Assembly (NCBI RefSeq): GCF_001517915.1
Contig: NZ_LOQI01000013.1
Location: forward strand, 1 to 33,653
Reading direction: 5' to 3'
DNA length: 33,653 bases
From: Oceanivirga salmonicida
GTDB lineage: Bacteria; Fusobacteriota; Fusobacteriia; Fusobacteriales; Leptotrichiaceae
Shown: positions 1 to 6,900 of the stretch, one piece after another
Position numbering within the stretch: position 1 is the stretch's first letter
Layout of the letters: every line of letters begins with the position of its first letter
Notes under the pieces: model-generated
Databases searched by the model: none
What the model saw: only the letters and a program-made list of their open reading frames with translations
What the model was told of the DNA's origin: nothing
Made by a program: the position numbers and the translations under genes

Positions 1-347
1 TAATATGGATAATAACTAATATCATTTAAAAATCTATTATAAGCATAATCATTCTTAAAATCATCTATTCTTTGAATAAATCTATACTTAATTTCTTTAT
101 TTGTATAAGGGTCTTTCATACTTATATCTATAAAAGTTGCAGCAAATCCTTTCTTTATATCTACTTTTATTTTTTTGGGGTCTATAATAAGACCCCTCTC
201 TTTTTCAAGTCTACTTGTTAACTCAATAGCTTCTTCACTTATTTTTTCCTCTTTTATTTTTTTGGGTGAAAATATAACAAATCCCACTATAACAATAATT
301 AATAAAATTATTAATCCCATAAGTGTTAAATCTCTTTTCATTTTCAT
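1..347 (-). CDS. Membrane-anchored protein of unknown function (N-terminal part, runs off the window)
   Basis: The reading frame stays open from an ATG at 345-347 to the left window edge, giving about 115 residues. Residues 1-5 are basic (MKMKR) and are followed by a hydrophobic stretch to about residue 27, so this is a signal anchor or uncleaved signal with the rest outside the cytoplasm. The visible ectodomain is Lys/Glu-rich and unrecognised. The SD before this ATG is poor. A strong SD lies instead at 399-405 before an out-of-frame ATG (391-393) whose first ten codons match the start of the SUKH-like gene at 784-1353. The gene may be translated by reinitiation, or its 5' end may have been rearranged. 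An internal start is also possible. Confidence 0.55.
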   Translation of the reverse strand, partial: MKMKRDLTLMGLIILLIIVIVGFVIFSPKKIKEEKISEEAIELTSRLEKERGLIIDPKKIKVDIKKGFAATFIDISMKDPYTNKEIKYRFIQRIDDFKNDYAYNRFLNDISYYPY

Positions 348-393
348 AACCAATTCCATCTTTCTTTTTTACTAATTTTTCTTTTAATGTCAT
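235..393 (-). pseudogene. Remnant of a SUKH-like gene start (52-codon ORF)
   Basis: A strong SD precedes an ATG at 391-393 that opens with MTLKEKLVKK, almost the same as the MTLKEKLIKN start of the gene at 784-1353. The DNA of 365-393 and 1325-1353 matches over 29 positions with one mismatch. After about ten codons the similarity stops, and the frame runs into a TGA at 235-237 inside the unrelated membrane-protein gene. I read this as the leftover 5' end of a lost paralogue, which now acts at most as a leader peptide. The repeat is seen directly; the decay history is inference. Confidence 0.45.
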
Positions 394-410
394 AGTTTGT
401 CTCCTTTAAA

Positions 411-782
411 TTATTTTGGTTGACTTCTTACTATTCCATTTTCATCTAAATAGTCATCAAATTCAATTTCTAAATCTATTACTTCGCCATCTTTTAATTG
501 ATATACATTCTCCCCTATAATAAATCTTCCCTCATAATCTATTGGTATCGCATCCATATTATTTGATGCAACTCTTACATTATATAACAACATATATATT
601 AAATACATTTCTTTATGAAAATAATCTTCACCAACAAAAAGTCTTGTATCATCTCCAAATATATACCATTTTATTTCATTTTTTATTATCTCATTACTTG
701 AATATATATAATCAATATAATAATCAGGGAATTTAATTTTTAATTGTTTTTCTATTTTTCTTATTTCATCTATATAAAGCAT
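411..782 (-). CDS. SMI1/KNR4 (SUKH)-like protein, putative immunity protein
   Basis: This small acidic cytoplasmic protein has 123 residues from the ATG at 780-782. The start lies just after the upstream stop (TAATATG) with a GAGG SD six bases before it, so translational coupling is likely; a GTG at 792-794 is the alternative. The N-terminal helix followed by a KFPDYYIDYI motif is the usual SUKH opening, in which an I/L-P-x-x-Y-x-x-F-like segment follows the first helix. The middle (PIDYEGRFIIGENVYQLKDGEV) fits the beta-strand part of the fold. SUKH proteins often neutralise nuclease or other toxins of polymorphic toxin systems. The family call is by pattern, and the toxin partner is not in the window. 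Confidence 0.55.
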   Translation of the reverse strand: MLYIDEIRKIEKQLKIKFPDYYIDYIYSSNEIIKNEIKWYIFGDDTRLFVGEDYFHKEMYLIYMLLYNVRVASNNMDAIPIDYEGRFIIGENVYQLKDGEVIDLEIEFDDYLDENGIVRSQPK

Positions 783-783
783 A

Positions 784-1353
784 TTAAACCTCACCCCAAC
801 CTTTAATATAGTTTATCTTTACCATTCCAAATTCTTTTTCTTTTAGAACTTCTCTTGAAAAATAATCTTCAATATTTTCTGCCCAACCAATTATATCTGT
901 ATCAACTTTATGCATTATCTTATATATTTCTTGCTCATTTTCTTCTGTAATTACTGTATATCCGTTATAATCAATTGGAATAAGTTTGGCTACATTTAAA
1001 AGATATTCTTCTATAAAATACGCTGCTTCTACAATGTCTTCTGGCATACCTTCAAACTTTGGCCAATTGTCTTTACTAGAATAAAGTGATAACCATTCTG
1101 CCCTAAATGCATTAGCATCTTCTAATGCCCTTATTAATTTCATCACATTATTTTCACTAAAATCATTCCATATTATTGGATTATTGCCTGTTCTATCTTT
1201 TTCATCATAATAAACTTGAAATTCTTTTAGTAATTTTTTGTATGGTGGTGGAAATTTAATATTATAGAATAATTCCACTTTTTTTATTTCTTCATCAGTT
1301 AAACCATCTAATAACTTAATATTATTTTTTATTAATTTTTCTTTTAATGTCAT
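784..1353 (-). CDS. SMI1/KNR4 (SUKH) family protein, putative immunity protein
   Basis: The protein has 189 residues from ATG 1351-1353, with AGGA six bases upstream; the longer frame would need a TTG start at 1371. Residues about 15-45 (LTDEEIKKVELFYNI, then KFPPPYKKLLKEF) are a classic SUKH-1 opening: a helix with a charged E-x-x-I pattern, then a P-x-x-Y-x-x-L-L segment. Further in, PIDYNGYTVITEEN and a C-terminal helix (ENIEDYFSREV) also fit the fold. There is no signal peptide or TM segment. It sits directly upstream of a second SUKH-like gene, and its first ten codons are repeated at 365-393. Role as toxin immunity is inferred from the family. Confidence 0.65.
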   Translation of the reverse strand: MTLKEKLIKNNIKLLDGLTDEEIKKVELFYNIKFPPPYKKLLKEFQVYYDEKDRTGNNPIIWNDFSENNVMKLIRALEDANAFRAEWLSLYSSKDNWPKFEGMPEDIVEAAYFIEEYLLNVAKLIPIDYNGYTVITEENEQEIYKIMHKVDTDIIGWAENIEDYFSREVLKEKEFGMVKINYIKGWGEV

Positions 1354-1386
1354 ATAAATTCCTACTTTCAATATTAATTAATTATT

Positions 1387-1431
1387 CTAAAATCTTTTTC
1401 TTTTTTTCTTTATATATACAGCTTTTAACAT
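1387..1431 (-). CDS. Candidate 14-residue basic peptide or gene-start remnant
   Basis: A strong SD (AAAGGAG, seven bases before ATG 1429-1431) precedes a short frame encoding a Lys/Arg-rich 14-residue peptide (MLKAVYIKKKRKRF). It lies between the repeat-domain gene and the SUKH gene on the same strand. It could be a coupling leader or the remaining start of a deleted gene; similar leftover starts occur at 365-393. Expression cannot be judged from sequence. Confidence 0.25.
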   Translation of the reverse strand: MLKAVYIKKKRKRF

Positions 1432-1467
1432 TTTTATTTCTCCTTTAATTTAATATTTTATAAAAAT

Positions 1468-2391
1468 CTATAAAAAATGATGTGGAATATCTACTTCTAT
1501 ATCATATATATTATTAAAATTTATTTTTGCCATTACTCCCACTTCTTCATCTGCCTTAAAATAAAATTCAATTAATATATCTCCATTTTCTTCAAATGAA
1601 TAATATATTGGTTTTACTAAGTCAATTATTTTTTCTTCTCCACTTAAATAATCTGTGAAATCATAGTATTCTGATAATAAGTCAAAATCTATCTCTATAT
1701 AATCTTTTATTTTCTCTATTATTATATCAGAAATCATTTTTTCATTTGCTAGATATTTTCTATAACTTTCCCTTTGTATTTCTTCAATTCCTGTCTCTTC
1801 ATCATCAGATATTAGAAATGATACTTCGCACTCTCTGTTAAATAATTTTATTTTATTTTTACTCCTCCATAAAGTTTCGTATTCTACTTCTCCAAATACT
1901 TCATCGTTATATTTTTTTATTTCTTTATTCTTATTCCTACTATAAAAATATTTTGCAATATCTACTTTCATATTATGTATATCATCAAAATCTATTTCTA
2001 CTACTATTTCTTCATCTATATCTATATTAAAATCAAATTTAATTAATATAGACCCACTTTCTCTAAAAGTATACATTTTGGGTTTTATTAAATCAACTAT
2101 TTTTTTATAACCACTTAAATAATCTCTAAAATCAGAATATTCTGAAAATAAGTCCAAATTTTTCTCTATACAATCTTTTATTTTTTCTAGCATTATATTA
2201 GAAATCTTTTTTTCATTTAATAAATATTTTCTATAACTTTCTCTTTGTATTTCTTTAATTCCTGCATAATCAAAATCAACTATTCTAAATGCTACTTCAT
2301 AATCTCTATTAAATAACTTTATCTTATCATTTTTTCCCCAAACTATATTAAAAACTACTTCTCCAAATACCTCATCATTATATTTTTTCAT
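1468..2391 (-). CDS. Protein of two tandem ~150-residue domains (DUF6985-like), unknown function
   Basis: This 307-residue acidic protein has no signal peptide or TM segment. It consists of two homologous units, residues 1-157 and 158-307. Each opens with KKYNDEVFGEV, then a conserved Trp, KIKLFNR, IQRESYRKYL, NEK-IS-I, a DLI/VKP segment and a closing VDIAKYF or VDIPHHF. The pattern recalls DUF6985-type proteins, but that name is from memory and uncertain. Start ATG 2389-2391 is preceded by GGTGG. The upstream neighbour (2482-3414) is a paralogue with the same two-unit layout, and SUKH-like genes follow, so an immunity or sensor role in a toxin locus is the best guess. Confidence 0.7.
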   Translation of the reverse strand: MKKYNDEVFGEVVFNIVWGKNDKIKLFNRDYEVAFRIVDFDYAGIKEIQRESYRKYLLNEKKISNIMLEKIKDCIEKNLDLFSEYSDFRDYLSGYKKIVDLIKPKMYTFRESGSILIKFDFNIDIDEEIVVEIDFDDIHNMKVDIAKYFYSRNKNKEIKKYNDEVFGEVEYETLWRSKNKIKLFNRECEVSFLISDDEETGIEEIQRESYRKYLANEKMISDIIIEKIKDYIEIDFDLLSEYYDFTDYLSGEEKIIDLVKPIYYSFEENGDILIEFYFKADEEVGVMAKINFNNIYDIEVDIPHHFL

Positions 2392-2481
2392 TTCTTTCCA
2401 CCCTTATTTATTTTAATTTTTATAAATAAAAATCTGTTACAGCATAATCTTAAAATAGCGATTTTTATATTTTATAAAAAT

Positions 2482-3414
2482 TTATAGAAAAAATTCTGGA
2501 ATATCTACTTCTATATCATATATATTGTTAAAATTTATTTTTGCCATTATTCCTTTTTCTACATACTCTTTATTCACTGTAAATTCAAAATCAATTAATA
2601 TATCTCCATTTTCTTCAAATACATAATACATCGGTTTTACTAAATCAATTGTCTTTTCATTTCCATTTAAATAATTGGTTAAATCACAGTATTCAGATAA
2701 AAATTCAAAACTTTTTTTAATGTAATCTTCTATTTTCTCTATTATTATATCAGAAATTATTTTTTCATTTGCTAAATATTTTCTATAACTTTCCCTTTGT
2801 GTTTCTTTAATTTCTATATAATCATAATCAACTATGCTAAAGCTTACTTCATACTCTCTATTAAATAATTTCATTTTATCATTTTTTTCCCAATCTGTAT
2901 TAAAAATTACTTCTCCAAATACTTCATCGTTATATTTTTTTATTTCTTTATTTTTATCTCTTGCATAAAAATATTTAGCAATATCTACTTTCATATTACA
3001 TATATCATCAAATTCTATTTCTGCTACTATTTCCTCATCTATATCTATATTAAAATCAAATTCAATTAATATAGAACCATCTTCTCTAAAAGTATACCTT
3101 TTTGGTTTTATTAAATCTGCTATTTTTTTATAACCACTTAAATAATCGCTAAAAGTAGAGCATTCTGAAAATAAGTCCAAATTTTTCTCTATACAATCTT
3201 TTATTTTTTCTAGCATTATATCAGAAATCATTTTTTCATTTGTTAAATATTTTTTATAACTTTCCTTTTGCGTTTCTTTAATTGCTGTAGCTTCAAAATT
3301 AACTATTATAAATACTACTTCATAATCTCTATTAAATAACTTTATTTTTTCTTTTTTTCTCCAACTCATACCAAAAACTACTTCTCCAAATACTTCATCA
3401 TTATATTCTTCCAC
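2482..3414 (-). CDS. Protein of two tandem ~150-residue domains (DUF6985-like), paralogue of the next gene
   Basis: The protein has 310 residues from a GTG at 3412-3414. AGGAG lies seven bases upstream, and the GTG lines up with the paralogue's ATG; the longer ATG frame from 3444 would run through the SD. Unit 1 (residues 1 to about 157) is most like unit 1 of the gene at 1468-2391, and unit 2 most like its unit 2, so an already duplicated gene was copied. The first ~50 residues of unit 2 (DWEKNDKMKLFNREYEV, then IVDYDY) instead resemble unit 1 of the neighbour, which suggests exchange between repeats. It is cytoplasmic, and the function is unknown. Confidence 0.7.
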   Translation of the reverse strand: MEEYNDEVFGEVVFGMSWRKKEKIKLFNRDYEVVFIIVNFEATAIKETQKESYKKYLTNEKMISDIMLEKIKDCIEKNLDLFSECSTFSDYLSGYKKIADLIKPKRYTFREDGSILIEFDFNIDIDEEIVAEIEFDDICNMKVDIAKYFYARDKNKEIKKYNDEVFGEVIFNTDWEKNDKMKLFNREYEVSFSIVDYDYIEIKETQRESYRKYLANEKIISDIIIEKIEDYIKKSFEFLSEYCDLTNYLNGNEKTIDLVKPMYYVFEENGDILIDFEFTVNKEYVEKGIMAKINFNNIYDIEVDIPEFFL

Positions 3415-3502
3415 TTTTTTTCTCCTTTTATAATTAACTAGCATAAATTATAAATAATATTTTTACTTCAATCTATATATTATTCTTAATTTTTATAGTA
3501 TA

Positions 3503-3530
3503 TTTATATCATGTTTTTAAAAAAATACAA
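3503..3530 (-). promoter_or_regulatory. Predicted sigma-70-type promoter for the repeat-domain/SUKH genes
   Basis: On the minus strand TTGTAT (3525-3530) and TATAAA (3503-3508) are separated by 16 bp. The predicted transcript would start near 3496, about 80 nt before the GTG at 3414. Confidence 0.4.
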
Positions 3531-3586
3531 ACATTTTTTCTAATTAGTAATTTATTGGAAGCATAATTAGCATAATTTTAATTTAT

Positions 3587-3615
3587 TTGAAAAAAATATA
3601 TTTCCGAATTATAAT
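3587..3615 (+). promoter_or_regulatory. Predicted promoter of the permease-glycerate kinase operon
   Basis: TTGAAA (3587-3592) and TATAAT (3610-3615) are separated by exactly 17 bp, with the permease ATG 35 bp further on. This is a near-consensus housekeeping promoter. No clear operator dyad was seen overlapping it. Confidence 0.65.
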
Positions 3616-3649
3616 TTAGTGTAAACAAAATGTAAAAGGAGGAAGAAAT

Positions 3650-4900
3650 ATGATTAATGCATATGGTGCAATAGCTGGTCTTTTATTAGCAATATTTTTA
3701 ATAATCAAAAAATTTAATCCAGCATATTCTTTAATATTAGGTTCTTTAATTGGTGGATTACTAGGAGGTGCTAACTTAACAGAAACAGTAGACTTTATGA
3801 TTATGGGTGCTAAAGGCATGATACCTGCTATACTTAGAATTATAACAGCAGGAGTTTTAGCAGGAGTTTTAATAGAAACAGGTTCTGCTGCTAAAATTGC
3901 CGATACTATAATAAAAACATTTGGTAAAGATAAGGCAATTCTTGCAATGATATTCTCAACTTTCATACTTACAGCAGTAGGAGTATTTATAGATATATCT
4001 GTAATTACAGTTGCTCCCATAGCTTTAGCAGTAGCAAAGAAATCTAATATAACTAAAACAGCCGTTTTAATTGCTATGATAGGTGGCGGAAAAGCAGGAA
4101 ATATAATATCACCTAACCCTAATGCAATTGCTGCTGCCGAATCATTTAATTTACCATTAACCTCTGTTATGTTTGCAGGAATAATACCAGCAATAGCAGG
4201 TATAATAATTACAATAATTATAGCGAAATTTTTAATTAAAAAAGGAAGCTCTATAAATGATAGTGATATAGAAGAAATAACAATAGAATTACCCAATTTA
4301 TTTTCAAGTATAATAGGTCCATTAGTTGCTATATTCCTATTAGCATTAAGACCAATAGCAGGAATAATAGTAGATCCATTAATAGCCCTTCCTACAGGTG
4401 GTGTTGTTGCTTGCATAGCAACAGGTAAATTTAAACATATCTCTGACTATTGCAAAGTAGGATTATCTAAAATGTCAGGAGTTGCCATTATATTAATAGG
4501 AACTGGAACAGTTGCAGGAATAATAGCAAATTCAAATATTAAAGTAATAATGACTGCAATATTAGATTCAACTGGAGCCCCAGCATTTTTACTAGCTCCT
4601 TTAGCAGGTATATTAATGTCAGCAGCAACTTCATCAACTACTTCAGGAACTGCAGTAGCAAGTCAAGTATTTGGTCCTACAATAATACAATTAGGTGTAG
4701 AACCCATAGCTGGAGCCGCTATGATACATTCTGGAGCAACAGTATTAGACCATTTACCACATGGAAGTTTTTTCCATGCAACAGGTGGAGCAGTTAATAT
4801 GAATATTAGAGAAAGATTAACATTAATACCTTATGAATCATTAGTAGGTCTAACTATGACTATAGTTTCTACTATTATATTCGGGATTATAGGAGGTTAA
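3650..4900 (+). CDS. GntP-family permease, probably for glycerate or gluconate
   Basis: This 416-residue inner-membrane protein has about 11-12 hydrophobic segments. Family marks include the Gly-rich GGGKAGNIISPNPNAIAAAE loop near residue 145, STTSGTAVAS near 325 and the C-terminal LDHLPHGSFFHATGG near 365, which are typical of the GntP/GntT gluconate:H+ symporter family. AAAAGGAGG precedes the ATG by eight bases. The next gene, four bases downstream, is a glycerate kinase, which makes glycerate the most likely substrate, although GntP members also take gluconate and related sugar acids. Substrate assignment is inference from the neighbour. Confidence 0.9.
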   Translation: MINAYGAIAGLLLAIFLIIKKFNPAYSLILGSLIGGLLGGANLTETVDFMIMGAKGMIPAILRIITAGVLAGVLIETGSAAKIADTIIKTFGKDKAILAMIFSTFILTAVGVFIDISVITVAPIALAVAKKSNITKTAVLIAMIGGGKAGNIISPNPNAIAAAESFNLPLTSVMFAGIIPAIAGIIITIIIAKFLIKKGSSINDSDIEEITIELPNLFSSIIGPLVAIFLLALRPIAGIIVDPLIALPTGGVVACIATGKFKHISDYCKVGLSKMSGVAIILIGTGTVAGIIANSNIKVIMTAILDSTGAPAFLLAPLAGILMSAATSSTTSGTAVASQVFGPTIIQLGVEPIAGAAMIHSGATVLDHLPHGSFFHATGGAVNMNIRERLTLIPYESLVGLTMTIVSTIIFGIIGG

Positions 4901-4904
4901 TACT

Positions 4905-6020
4905 GTGAAAATATTAATAGCACCAGATTCATTTAAGGAATCAATGAGTGCAAAAGAAGTTTGTGATATTATAGAAAAAGCAATATTAGATATAGATTGC
5001 AAAGCAGAAATAATAAAAGTTCCTATGGCTGATGGTGGAGAAGGAACAGTAGATTCACTTTGTGATAGTTTAAACGGTAAAATGATTTACTTAAATGTTA
5101 AAAATCCATTGGGTGAAATCATTAAGGCAAAATATGCTATTGCAAAAGATACAGCAATAATTGAAATGGCAAGTGCATCAGGACTAGAATTAATACCAAA
5201 AGATAAGAGAAACCCATATTATACTACTACTTATGGAACAGGTGAATTAATTTTAGATGCTATAAAAAATGGTGCAAAAAATATAATAATAGGAATAGGT
5301 GGTAGTGCTACAAATGATGCTGGTGTTGGTATGCTAATGGCTCTTGGTGCAAAAATATTAGATAAAAATGGTAATCCTATTAAACAAGGTGGTAAGTATC
5401 TAAGTGATATAGTTAGTATAGATATAAGCAATGTTCCTAAGGTAAATATAACAGTTGCTTGTGATGTAGATAATATTTTAACTGGTCCTAAAGGTTCTAG
5501 TCATGTATTTGGCAAACAAAAAGGAGCTAGTCCTGAAATGATAGAAGTTTTAGATAAAAATCTTAAACATTTTGCACATATAGTTAGAACTAACTTGAAT
5601 AAAGAAATAGAATTTACTAATGGTAGTGGTGCTGCTGGCGGATTAGGTGCTGCCTTATTACTTATAGGTGCAAAACTTCAAAAAGGAATAGATATAGTTG
5701 TAGATATAAATAAATTAGAAGAAAAAATGAAAACTGTTGATTTAGTAATTACAGGAGAAGGTAAGATGGATAGTCAAACTAGATTTGGTAAAACTCCTTA
5801 TGGAGTGGCAAAACTTGCCAAAAAATTAAATAAACCTGTTATTAGTTTTTCTGGAGGACTAGCAGCAGATAGTGAAATTTTAACTGAATATGGTTTTGAT
5901 GCAATGTTTAGTATATTAAATAATGTAACAGATTTAGAAACTGCATTAAAAAATGGGAAAGAAAATCTTTATAATACAACTAAAAATGTGTTTAGATTAT
6001 TAAATTTAAAGATTAAATAA
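4905..6020 (+). CDS. glxK: Glycerate kinase (GlxK/GarK family)
   Basis: This 371-residue cytoplasmic enzyme phosphorylates glycerate with ATP and feeds lower glycolysis; this family usually makes 2-phosphoglycerate. The N-terminus KILIAPDSFKESMSA, the MADGGEGTVDSL motif near residue 42, the GIGGSATNDAGVGML loop near 130 and VITGEGKMDSQT near 285 are hallmark segments of the type-1 glycerate kinase fold. The length is normal. The start is GTG at 4905, with GGAGG inside the 3' end of the permease gene, so translation is likely coupled. Together the two genes form a complete uptake and activation module. The substrate could be a related hydroxy acid, but the kinase family call is firm. Confidence 0.93.
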   Translation: MKILIAPDSFKESMSAKEVCDIIEKAILDIDCKAEIIKVPMADGGEGTVDSLCDSLNGKMIYLNVKNPLGEIIKAKYAIAKDTAIIEMASASGLELIPKDKRNPYYTTTYGTGELILDAIKNGAKNIIIGIGGSATNDAGVGMLMALGAKILDKNGNPIKQGGKYLSDIVSIDISNVPKVNITVACDVDNILTGPKGSSHVFGKQKGASPEMIEVLDKNLKHFAHIVRTNLNKEIEFTNGSGAAGGLGAALLLIGAKLQKGIDIVVDINKLEEKMKTVDLVITGEGKMDSQTRFGKTPYGVAKLAKKLNKPVISFSGGLAADSEILTEYGFDAMFSILNNVTDLETALKNGKENLYNTTKNVFRLLNLKIK

Positions 6021-6037
6021 TTTATAATAATATAGAT

Positions 6038-6077
6038 TTGTCTTTTTTAATTTTTTAAGATACAATAGTAGTATAAT
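6038..6077 (+). promoter_or_regulatory. Predicted promoter(s) of the acid phosphatase-nuclease pair
   Basis: TTGTCT (6038-6043) and TACAAT (6061-6066) are separated by 17 bp. A second -10-like TATAAT lies at 6072-6077, so start-site choice may vary. No terminator hairpin is visible after the kinase gene, so read-through from it is possible. Confidence 0.5.
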
Positions 6078-6099
6078 AAAATTGGGAGGTTTCATTTTT

Positions 6100-6834
6100 A
6101 TGAAAAAGTTAAAATTATTATTATTAACAATATTAACAGTTAGTACTATTGCTGTTTCAAAAGGACCTAAAGTTCCTTATACTCATCAAGGATTTTATAC
6201 AAATGAAGCAGTACAAAAAGCGGTACATTTTGTCTCAGTTGATGATATTAAAAAAAGTTTAGAAGGACAAGCTCCTATGACAGTAAGTTTTGATATTGAT
6301 GATACTTTATTATTATCAAGTGGGTATTTCCACTATGGATTTACTTTTGGTAAAAATCATGGTTGGGGTTCAACTCCAAGAGAAGTATTAAATTCACAAG
6401 GTTTTTGGGATTATGTTTATGAACAAGAAGATAAAAATTCTATACCTAAAAAATCTGCAAAAGAACTTATTAAAATGCATTTAGAAAGAGGAGATAAAAT
6501 AGTATTTATTACTGGTAGAACACCACATAGTAAAGCCAAAAATGGAATAGTTAATGGTACTGCTAAGGTGCTACAAATGTATTTTGAAATGCCTACCCCT
6601 GCACCTATATGGTATAGAGAAAATAAGGATTTAAGTGGATTTAAACATAAGAAAACTCTTTATATCAAAAAAGTCGGTTCAAAACTGCATTATGGAGATG
6701 ATGACGATGATATTTTATCAGCAAGAGAAGCTGGTATACGTGGAATCAGAGTACAAAGATCTTATTCTTCAACTAATCCACAAAAATTAAATGGTGGTTA
6801 TGGAGAAGAAGTTTTAATTAATTCAGCTTGGTAA
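6100..6834 (+). CDS. aphA: Class B (AphA-type) secreted acid phosphatase
   Basis: The protein has 244 residues from ATG 6100 with GGGAGG upstream; the longer frame uses a TTG that contains the SD. A signal peptide spans residues 1 to about 20, so it acts in the periplasm. HAD-type motifs are clear: FDIDDTLL with nucleophile D65 and acid D67, ITGR near residue 143, and HYGDDDDDI at 197-205 for Mg binding. AphA enzymes remove phosphate from nucleotides and small phosphoesters. The length fits the family. It lies 62 bp before an exported nuclease on the same strand, so it may release nucleosides and phosphate from the products of DNA breakdown. Confidence 0.93.
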   Translation: MKKLKLLLLTILTVSTIAVSKGPKVPYTHQGFYTNEAVQKAVHFVSVDDIKKSLEGQAPMTVSFDIDDTLLLSSGYFHYGFTFGKNHGWGSTPREVLNSQGFWDYVYEQEDKNSIPKKSAKELIKMHLERGDKIVFITGRTPHSKAKNGIVNGTAKVLQMYFEMPTPAPIWYRENKDLSGFKHKKTLYIKKVGSKLHYGDDDDDILSAREAGIRGIRVQRSYSSTNPQKLNGGYGEEVLINSAW

Positions 6835-6846
6835 AATTATATAATT

Positions 6847-6900
6847 ATGAAAGGAGATATATATTATAGTTTACAACTAAAATATATTAAAAAGAAATGA
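6847..6900 (+). CDS. Candidate 17-residue leader peptide overlapping the nuclease start
   Basis: ATG 6847-6849 opens a short frame (MKGDIYYSLQLKYIKKK) whose TGA overlaps the nuclease ATG as ATGA at 6897-6900. The strong AAAGGAG here lies at 6850-6856, inside this frame and 40 bases before the nuclease ATG, which itself has no close SD and an in-frame TAA just upstream (6888-6890). Coupled translation would explain this arrangement, but the leader's own SD is weak. Confidence 0.25.
   Translation: MKGDIYYSLQLKYIKKK

Noticed and set aside
2392-2481. Possible terminator between the two repeat-domain genes
   Set aside because: Only a 7-9-bp AT stem with a long loop (AAAAATC/GATTTTT) can be drawn, which is too weak in such AT-rich DNA.
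3616-4416. 266-codon minus-strand frame opposite the GntP permease
   Set aside because: It lies fully antisense to a clear GntP gene, is Ile/Ala/Pro-rich as expected from a mirrored membrane protein, and has no SD or family motif.
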